Shown: positions 11,179 to 15,838 of the stretch, piece by piece
How the letters are laid out: the number at the start of each line of letters is the position of its first letter
How positions within the stretch are numbered: the stretch's first letter is position 1
Origin: Candidatus Falkowiibacteriota bacterium
GTDB lineage: Bacteria; Patescibacteriota; Patescibacteriia; UBA2591; JABMQE01
NCBI GenBank assembly: GCA_013203415.1
Contig: JABMQE010000043.1
Location: 1-15,838 of the forward strand
Direction of reading: 5' to 3'
DNA: 15,838 nt
Notes under the pieces: generated by a model
What the model was told of the DNA's origin: nothing
The model's database searches: none
Seen by the model: the letters and a program-made list of their open reading frames with translations, nothing else
Position numbers and translations under genes: made by a program

Positions 11179-12480
11179 ATGCCTAAGAAAAAGGCAAAAA
11201 CAAAAAAAAGTTTTGGAAAAAAACCATTAAGGACAAAAAAAGCCAGACCAATAGCAATAGCAAAAAAAGGCAAAAGAGTTTCTAAGGGAACCCCTAAAAA
11301 GTACCAGAGAGCAGTTTGGCCGCTAGAGAAAGCAGAAGAATTGGTTAAAAAAGGAAGAACAATGGGATTTGTTACCGAGGACGAGGTTTTGCAGGTTCTT
11401 GATAATCTGGAAGATTACTTGGTTCAGTATGAAGGGTTTATAGACGAGCTGGAAGGAAACGGGATAGTGGTAAAAGAGACCGAGGCAGGGGTTTTGGACA
11501 AGCATTTTTCGATGCTGAATGGAGCGGTCGAAGCAGAGGATGTAAAAGTTAAAGGCAAGAAAAAGAAGAAGACAAAAGGGGAAGAAAAATCGGGACCAGG
11601 CGGAAAGAAACCAATTGCTTCCAAGATTTTGGGCTTTGATTTAACTGATATTTCGACAGATTCGATCCAAATGTATTTGCGGGAAATTGGCAAAGTGCCG
11701 CTTTTAACTCCAGAAGAAGAAACCAAGTATTCGAAACTAAAAGATAAGGGTGATATGGAAGCGGCGATGAAGCTGGTGGAAGCAAACCTAAGATTGGTAG
11801 TGAGTATTGCTAAAAAATTTGCTGGTAGAAATCCTTCGCTTTTGGATTTGATTCAAGAAGGGAACATCGGCCTTTTTAGGGCGGTGGAAAAATTTGATTA
11901 TAAAAAGGGGTATAAGTTTTCGACTTATGCGACTTGGTGGATTAGGCAGGCGATAACCAGAGCAATAGCAGACCAGTCCAGAACAATTAGAATTCCGGTG
12001 CATATGGTGGAGACGATTAATAAGTTCCAGCAGGTTGAGCGGAGATTAATTCAGGATTTGGGCAGAGAGCCATTGCCAGAGGAAATAGCCAAAGAGATGA
12101 GCGAAGATATAGATAAAGTAAGGCATATTATTGAGATTTCGCAGGATACGGTATCGCTTGAAACCAGTGTTGGAGATGATGATGATGACAGGGATTCGAC
12201 ATTGGGAGATTTTATAAAAGATGATAAAACAATAACACCGGATAAAGTAGCGGCTTTACAGTTGCTTAAAGATCATGTAAAAAATATTATTAGCGACTTA
12301 ACGCCAAGAGAACAGAAAATTTTGGAGATGAGGTTTGGTTTAACAGACGGAGTGGCGCATACTTTGGAAGAAGTGGGCAGGGAGTTTGGGGTAACGCGGG
12401 AGAGAATTAGGCAGATTGAGGCGAAGGCGTTAGAGAGGATAGAAGAGCACGGGCAGATGAGAAAGTTGCAGGACTACTAG
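11179..12480 (+). CDS. rpoD: Primary RNA polymerase sigma factor (sigma-70/SigA)
   Basis: This sigma factor directs RNA polymerase to housekeeping promoters. The 433-residue protein has a very basic N-terminus (residues 1-45, mostly Lys/Arg), a region 1.1-like segment (about 46-105) and a second Lys-rich linker around 125-145. Region 1.2 starts [20 protein letters not shown]. Region 2 has [20 protein letters not shown] and [15 protein letters not shown], which melt and bind the -10 box. Region 3 and region 4 follow, the latter with helix-turn-helix [20 protein letters not shown] for the -35 box. Near-consensus TTGACA-17-TATAAT promoters across the window fit this factor. The insertion sequence ends 25 bp upstream of the ATG, so the native promoter may have been displaced. 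Confidence 0.97.
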   Translation: MPKKKAKTKKSFGKKPLRTKKARPIAIAKKGKRVSKGTPKKYQRAVWPLEKAEELVKKGRTMGFVTEDEVLQVLDNLEDYLVQYEGFIDELEGNGIVVKETEAGVLDKHFSMLNGAVEAEDVKVKGKKKKKTKGEEKSGPGGKKPIASKILGFDLTDISTDSIQMYLREIGKVPLLTPEEETKYSKLKDKGDMEAAMKLVEANLRLVVSIAKKFAGRNPSLLDLIQEGNIGLFRAVEKFDYKKGYKFSTYATWWIRQAITRAIADQSRTIRIPVHMVETINKFQQVERRLIQDLGREPLPEEIAKEMSEDIDKVRHIIEISQDTVSLETSVGDDDDDRDSTLGDFIKDDKTITPDKVAALQLLKDHVKNIISDLTPREQKILEMRFGLTDGVAHTLEEVGREFGVTRERIRQIEAKALERIEEHGQMRKLQDY

Positions 12481-12486
12481 TTTATT

Positions 12487-12522
12487 GCGCTCCCCCTCGG
12501 TGCGACTCGGGGTCGCTTTTAT
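12487..12522 (+). terminator. Intrinsic terminator of rpoD
   Basis: An imperfect GC-rich stem (GCG-CTCCCC left, CGGGG-TCGC right, inner TCG/CGA around GTG) starts 7 nt after the rpoD stop and is followed by TTTTATT. Confidence 0.65.
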
Positions 12523-12600
12523 TGGTTTATTGGTTTATTTATTTATTTTTTTGTTATGACTGATTTTTAGGAAAGCAATAAACTAATAAATCAATAAAAA
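12517..12600. repeat. AT-rich inverted repeat between rpoD and tRNA-Asn
   Basis: Left arm TTTTATTGGTTTATTGG... (12517-12539) pairs with right arm AATAAACTAATAAATCAATA... (12577-12600). It is another AT-rich palindrome but differs from the family around mrdA. Confidence 0.6.
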
Positions 12601-12608
12601 CAACACGT

Positions 12609-12683
12609 TCGGGAGTAGCTCAATGGTAGAGCAATTGACTGTTAATCAATAGGTTGTCGGTTCGAGTCCGACCTCCCGAGCCA
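12609..12683 (+). tRNA. tRNA-Asn (anticodon GUU)
   Basis: A complete cloverleaf: acceptor TCGGGAG with CTCCCGA, D-stem GCTC/GAGC, anticodon stem ATTGA/TCAAT around CTGTTAA (GTT anticodon), and T-stem GTCGG/CCGAC around TTCGAGT. The discriminator is G and the 3' CCA is encoded. A structured segment and terminator follow directly. Confidence 0.97.
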
Positions 12684-12734
12684 ACCTAGTACGCGTTTCG
12701 AGAGACCGGTTTGCGTCGGAAACGCGTAATAGGT
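12684..12734 (+). ncRNA. Structured segment directly after tRNA-Asn, possible small RNA
   Basis: Immediately after the CCA, ACCTA and TAGGT close a stem continued by ACGCGTTTC and GAAACGCGT (9 bp, perfect), with a GT/AA internal loop and a 19-nt apical part containing AGAGACCGG. A terminator hairpin follows without a gap. The transcript would be a tRNA trailer released by processing. The sequence matches no family I recognise; it could also be a palindromic repeat. Confidence 0.45.
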
Positions 12735-12769
12735 ACTAAAAAACACCTTCATATAATGGTGTTTTTAGT
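12735..12769. terminator. Terminator hairpin after the tRNA unit
   Basis: ACTAAAAAACACC and GGTGTTTTTAGT form a 12-bp stem with one bulge around TTCATATAAT. The A-run and T-run within the stem suit termination in both directions. Confidence 0.7.
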
Positions 12770-12798
12770 TGACTTTTTAGGCTAAAAATGCGAATATA
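12769..12798 (+). promoter_or_regulatory. Possible promoter of the restriction-modification locus
   Basis: TTGACT (12769-12774) and AATATA (12793-12798) are 18 nt apart, 24 nt before the methyltransferase start. The -10 match is modest; the alternative TATAAG at 12795 would need a 20-nt spacer. Confidence 0.4.
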
Positions 12799-12822
12799 AG
12801 AACAAAGGTAATCTCAAAAATT

Positions 12823-15336
12823 ATGCCACGAAAAAAAATAATCAAAAAAAGCAAAGCCATTGAATCTTATGCTCATGAAGGTGAAAAACGCAAAAATAAC
12901 CCACCAGTGGGTTTAGTTTCTAGTGCAACTGATAAACTGGGAGTAGGTAAAAAAAAGTATAAACACGACCCACATATTGATCCATATTTGAGTTGGGCTG
13001 GAAGAAAAGAAGGTACCGAATTTGAAGTGCCAAACGTTAGCTTGCATATTCACGAGAGAATAGATCCAAAAAGAATTACAAAGACGTTTCTTAAAAAAGA
13101 CATTGGCCCGAGGCAGGCCTCTCTTTTTGAGCAACCCGATAATGTGCCGCCACTTCATAAGGCAATTGATTTTTATAAACATGAACAAGATTGGACAAAC
13201 CGTTTAATTGCCGGGGATTCTCTTTTGGTAATGAATAGCTTGCTTAATAAAGAAGGTATGGCCGGTAAAGTGCAGATGGTTTATATTGATCCTCCTTATG
13301 GTATTAAGTATAATTCAAACTTTCAGCCATTCGTGAATAAACGAGATGTCAAAGATAAAGATGAGGATATACCAGCGGAACCGGAAATGATCCAAGCTTT
13401 TCGGGATACTTGGGAATTGGGTATTCATAGTTATTTAACACATTTGCGAGATAGGTTATTGCTTGCGAGAGAATTATTACATGAGAGTGGAAGTTGCTTT
13501 GTTCAAATAAATGATGAGAATGTTCATTATGTAAAACAGGTTATGCAGGAGGTCTTCGGCTATACTAACTGTGTAAACATTATTCCCTTTAAAAAGAGGG
13601 CCTCGTACTTGGATAGATTCGGTAAGGGTTTATTTGAATTATTTGACTATATCGTTTGGTATGCAAAAGACATAAAAAAGTTGAGAGTTAATACTTTGTA
13701 TAAATCGATGAATAAGGAAGAAAATTTAAGAGGAGAATTTAGATATTATGAAGAAAGAGATGGGATAAGAACAATAACTGAAGAAGATATATTAAATGCA
13801 AATTTAGATTTGTCTAAAGTATTTAGGACGCACTCTGCATCCAAGAAAAGCGCAGATCCAAAGAATATTGAGCCGATAGAAATTAAAGGGAAAAATCTTT
13901 ATCCCCCAAAAGGTCATGAATGGAAGACGGATTCTAAGGGAATAGAAAAACTTAAGAAATTAAATAGAATTATCGGGACAAGTCAATCACGGCCATACAA
14001 AATTTATTTTACTGATTTTCCATACAGAGTATTAAATAATTTATGGGATGATACTTTGGCTGAACAGTTTCCAATATATGCCGTACAAACAGATGAATTA
14101 CCTATACAACGGTGTATGTTGCTTACAACAATGCCTGGCGATTTGGTTTTAGATATTACGTGTGGGAGCGGGACAACTGCTTTTGTGGCAGAGCAATGGG
14201 GTAGAAGGTGGATAACTTGTGATACATCACGTGTTGCTATCACCTTGGCAAAACAAAGATTAATGACATCTAAATTCAATTATTACCAATTAGCCCACAA
14301 GGAAGAAGGGGTGTTGAGTGGATTTAAATATGAAACTGTTCCTCACATTACTCTTGCCTCTATAGCTAATAATGAATCTGCAAAAGAAGAGACACTCTAT
14401 GATAAGCCTATAGTAGAGAAAAACAAACTCCGGGTTACCGGCCCCTTTACTGTTGAAGCAGTACCAAGTTTACGCGTAAAATCTTTTGATGGAAAAGAAC
14501 AAAAAATTGAAGGCACTGGTAGGGAGCTTGCGTATACTGGTGAAACAGGTAATCAGACGCTATGGCGGGATGAATTAAAGTCCACTGGCATTCGTTCTAC
14601 TGGTGGTAAAACTATTCTATTTTCTCGGATAGAGCCAATGCTTGGCACTCAGTTTTTGCATGCCGAGGGGGAGATTTTAGAAAAGAATGGCGATAATAAA
14701 AAAGCAGTAATTAATTTTGGTCCTGATTATGGCCCGTTAGAGCAGAGGCAGGTTGAGGAAGCTATAAAAGAAGCCAGGAGTTTAAAAGAAAAACCTGATT
14801 TTGTAATTTTTGCGGCCTTTCATTTTGATCCAGAAGCAGCGAAGGATATTGATCAAATTGATTGGCCAGATGTTAAAATTCTCAAAACTCAAATGAGTGT
14901 TGATTTATTAACCTCTGATTTACGCAAGAAAAGATCATCCAACCAAAGTTATTGGCTTATTGGTCAGCCGGATGTGGAAGTTGAAAAACAAAAAGATGGT
15001 AAGTATGTTGTGTCAATTCATGGTTTTGATTATTATAATCCAGTAACAGGCGAGATTGAATCAAAAAATAATAAACACATAGCAATGTGGTTTTTGGATA
15101 CTGATTATGACGAAAGAAGTTTGCTGCCAGAGCAAGTATTTTTCCCCAATAGTGACAAAAAGCGCGACTGGACACGATTGGCCAAGGCATTGAATGGTGA
15201 TGTAGATGAGGATCTTTTAGAGGCCTTTTCTGGAACAAAGTCACTGCCATTCGAAGCTGGTGACAAGAAAAAGATCGCTGTTAAAATTATAGATAATCGT
15301 GGTATTGAATCTTTTGTAATTAAAGATTTAGATTAA
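12823..15336 (+). CDS. Type III-like DNA adenine methyltransferase (Mod-type subunit)
   Basis: This enzyme should transfer methyl groups from S-adenosylmethionine to adenine in a specific site, protecting host DNA from the partner restriction subunit. The 837-residue protein has catalytic motif IV, DPPYG, at residues 156-160 and the cofactor motif I later, LDITCGSGTTA at 442-452. This order marks the beta class, typical of type III Mod enzymes. Between them lies a variable part (about 250-400), probably target recognition. The C-terminal 350 residues (after about 480) have no motif I recognise; this is longer than classic Mod proteins. A Lys-rich N-terminus of about 45 residues precedes the conserved part. 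A weak AAGGTA motif lies 15 nt before the ATG. The partner gene follows after 5 nt. Confidence 0.92.
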   Translation: MPRKKIIKKSKAIESYAHEGEKRKNNPPVGLVSSATDKLGVGKKKYKHDPHIDPYLSWAGRKEGTEFEVPNVSLHIHERIDPKRITKTFLKKDIGPRQASLFEQPDNVPPLHKAIDFYKHEQDWTNRLIAGDSLLVMNSLLNKEGMAGKVQMVYIDPPYGIKYNSNFQPFVNKRDVKDKDEDIPAEPEMIQAFRDTWELGIHSYLTHLRDRLLLARELLHESGSCFVQINDENVHYVKQVMQEVFGYTNCVNIIPFKKRASYLDRFGKGLFELFDYIVWYAKDIKKLRVNTLYKSMNKEENLRGEFRYYEERDGIRTITEEDILNANLDLSKVFRTHSASKKSADPKNIEPIEIKGKNLYPPKGHEWKTDSKGIEKLKKLNRIIGTSQSRPYKIYFTDFPYRVLNNLWDDTLAEQFPIYAVQTDELPIQRCMLLTTMPGDLVLDITCGSGTTAFVAEQWGRRWITCDTSRVAITLAKQRLMTSKFNYYQLAHKEEGVLSGFKYETVPHITLASIANNESAKEETLYDKPIVEKNKLRVTGPFTVEAVPSLRVKSFDGKEQKIEGTGRELAYTGETGNQTLWRDELKSTGIRSTGGKTILFSRIEPMLGTQFLHAEGEILEKNGDNKKAVINFGPDYGPLEQRQVEEAIKEARSLKEKPDFVIFAAFHFDPEAAKDIDQIDWPDVKILKTQMSVDLLTSDLRKKRSSNQSYWLIGQPDVEVEKQKDGKYVVSIHGFDYYNPVTGEIESKNNKHIAMWFLDTDYDERSLLPEQVFFPNSDKKRDWTRLAKALNGDVDEDLLEAFSGTKSLPFEAGDKKKIAVKIIDNRGIESFVIKDLD

Positions 15337-15341
15337 AGAAT

Positions 15342-15838
15342 ATGAGCCAGAAATCAATAGACAAATTAATTGTTAATAATCCTTACGAGGAGCCAAATGA
15401 ACATTGGGTTTATGATCGTGAAACTCAAGGTTTTGATTTAAAACAAGGAAGGAGAGCATCTGGCTATTGGAGGTCAACTTTAAGAGGAAGACAAGGGCCA
15501 GATGATCCTGGTGAATTTGTAGAAATACCGTTGGTAAACAAAATTAGGCCAAGAATAAAAAAATGGCGTGAGAATGGTTACCCAAATGTTACTGGTGTGA
15601 CCAGGAAGCTTTTAGAACATTGGTATAATGTGTCTGGTCTATCCGAAGACCAAAAACTTTTTTGGTGCCAACTTGAGGCAATAGAAACCGCTATTTGGTT
15701 AGTAGAGGCAAGTGATGCTGAAAAGCAAGGCATAGATATACCAATAATCGGTGAATGGGAACGGCAATGCTTAAAATTGGCAACCGGTACTGGGAAAACA
15801 GTGATAATGGCGATGTTGATTGCTTGGCAGGCCCTTAA
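15342..15838 (+). CDS. DEAD/DEAH helicase-type restriction subunit (N-terminal part, runs off window end)
   Basis: The ATG at 15342 opens 165 codons with no stop before the window end. The product begins MSQKSIDKLIVNNPYEEPNE, then HWVYDRETQGFDLKQGRRASG and FVEIPLVNKIRPRIKKWREN. Helicase motif I (Walker A) is KLATGTGKTVIMAMLIAWQA. From memory, this pattern fits the large BPTD_3080-type restriction endonuclease family found beside long Mod-like methyltransferases, in which a superfamily 2 translocase is joined to a nuclease domain. The nuclease part lies beyond the window, so cleavage ability cannot be judged. The 5-nt spacing from the methyltransferase stop implies one transcript. Confidence 0.88.
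   Translation, partial: MSQKSIDKLIVNNPYEEPNEHWVYDRETQGFDLKQGRRASGYWRSTLRGRQGPDDPGEFVEIPLVNKIRPRIKKWRENGYPNVTGVTRKLLEHWYNVSGLSEDQKLFWCQLEAIETAIWLVEASDAEKQGIDIPIIGEWERQCLKLATGTGKTVIMAMLIAWQAL

Noticed and set aside
12752..12757. TATAAT as a -10 box for the methyltransferase
   Set aside because: It lies in the loop of a terminator hairpin and the sequence 17 nt upstream (ATAGGT) does not resemble a -35 box.
12609..15838. Attachment sites of a tRNA-integrated island
   Set aside because: I found no second copy of the tRNA 3' end downstream in the window and no integrase; the far end lies outside the window.

Overview
The window looks like part of a Candidate Phyla Radiation (Patescibacteria, Parcubacteria-like) genome. 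This is an inference from style, not a database match. Supporting signs: AT-rich sequence, core genes with almost no Shine-Dalgarno motifs, short AT-rich leaders, an RNA polymerase alpha subunit without its usual C-terminal domain, ribosomal proteins with odd charged extensions, and many short palindromic repeats. UGA is used as a normal stop (rpmJ, mrdA), so the UGA-recoding Gracilibacteria/SR1 code does not apply.

Layout. Positions 1-861 (minus) carry the N-terminal part of lysS, which runs off the window start. Positions 1130-2161 (minus) hold a compact operon of four or five very small unknown genes. It is richer in GC than its surroundings, each main gene has a strong AAGGAGG-type ribosome binding site, transcription starts from a tandem sigma-70 promoter and ends at a clear intrinsic terminator. 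Next come greA (2407-2874) and mrdA/PBP2 (3119-5047), each with its own promoter. Positions 5313-9932 (minus) are a translation/transcription operon read in the order infA, rpmJ, rpsM, rpsK, rpsD, rpoA, rplQ, rplM, rpsI, with a promoter at about 10026-10054 and a hairpin leader before infA. Positions 9990-10425 contain a 49-bp direct repeat flanking a nested palindrome. A complete 728-bp IS1595/ISXO2-type insertion sequence (10426-11153) lies directly upstream of rpoD (11179-12480, plus). Then follow tRNA-Asn(GUU), a strongly structured short segment with a terminator, and a type III-like restriction-modification locus: an 837-aa adenine methyltransferase and the start of a DEAD/DEAH helicase-type restriction subunit that runs off the window end.

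The most unusual signal is the repeat landscape. Several palindrome families are inserted between genes and also in frame inside lysS, rpsI, rpoA and rpsK, where they encode extra peptide segments. At three places, different palindromes sit at exactly the same junction (TTTCG | TAGTTTCGCATT) of a second dispersed repeat, giving a repeat-within-repeat arrangement. A third family of about 100-bp AT-rich inverted repeats flanks mrdA and recurs between rpsM and rpmJ. The alpha subunit ends in an AT-hook-like tail in place of the alpha-CTD. Functionally the window joins the core gene-expression machinery (alpha, sigma, S4, S9, S11, S13, L13, L17, L36, IF-1, GreA, LysRS) to one mobile element and one defence locus beside a tRNA gene.
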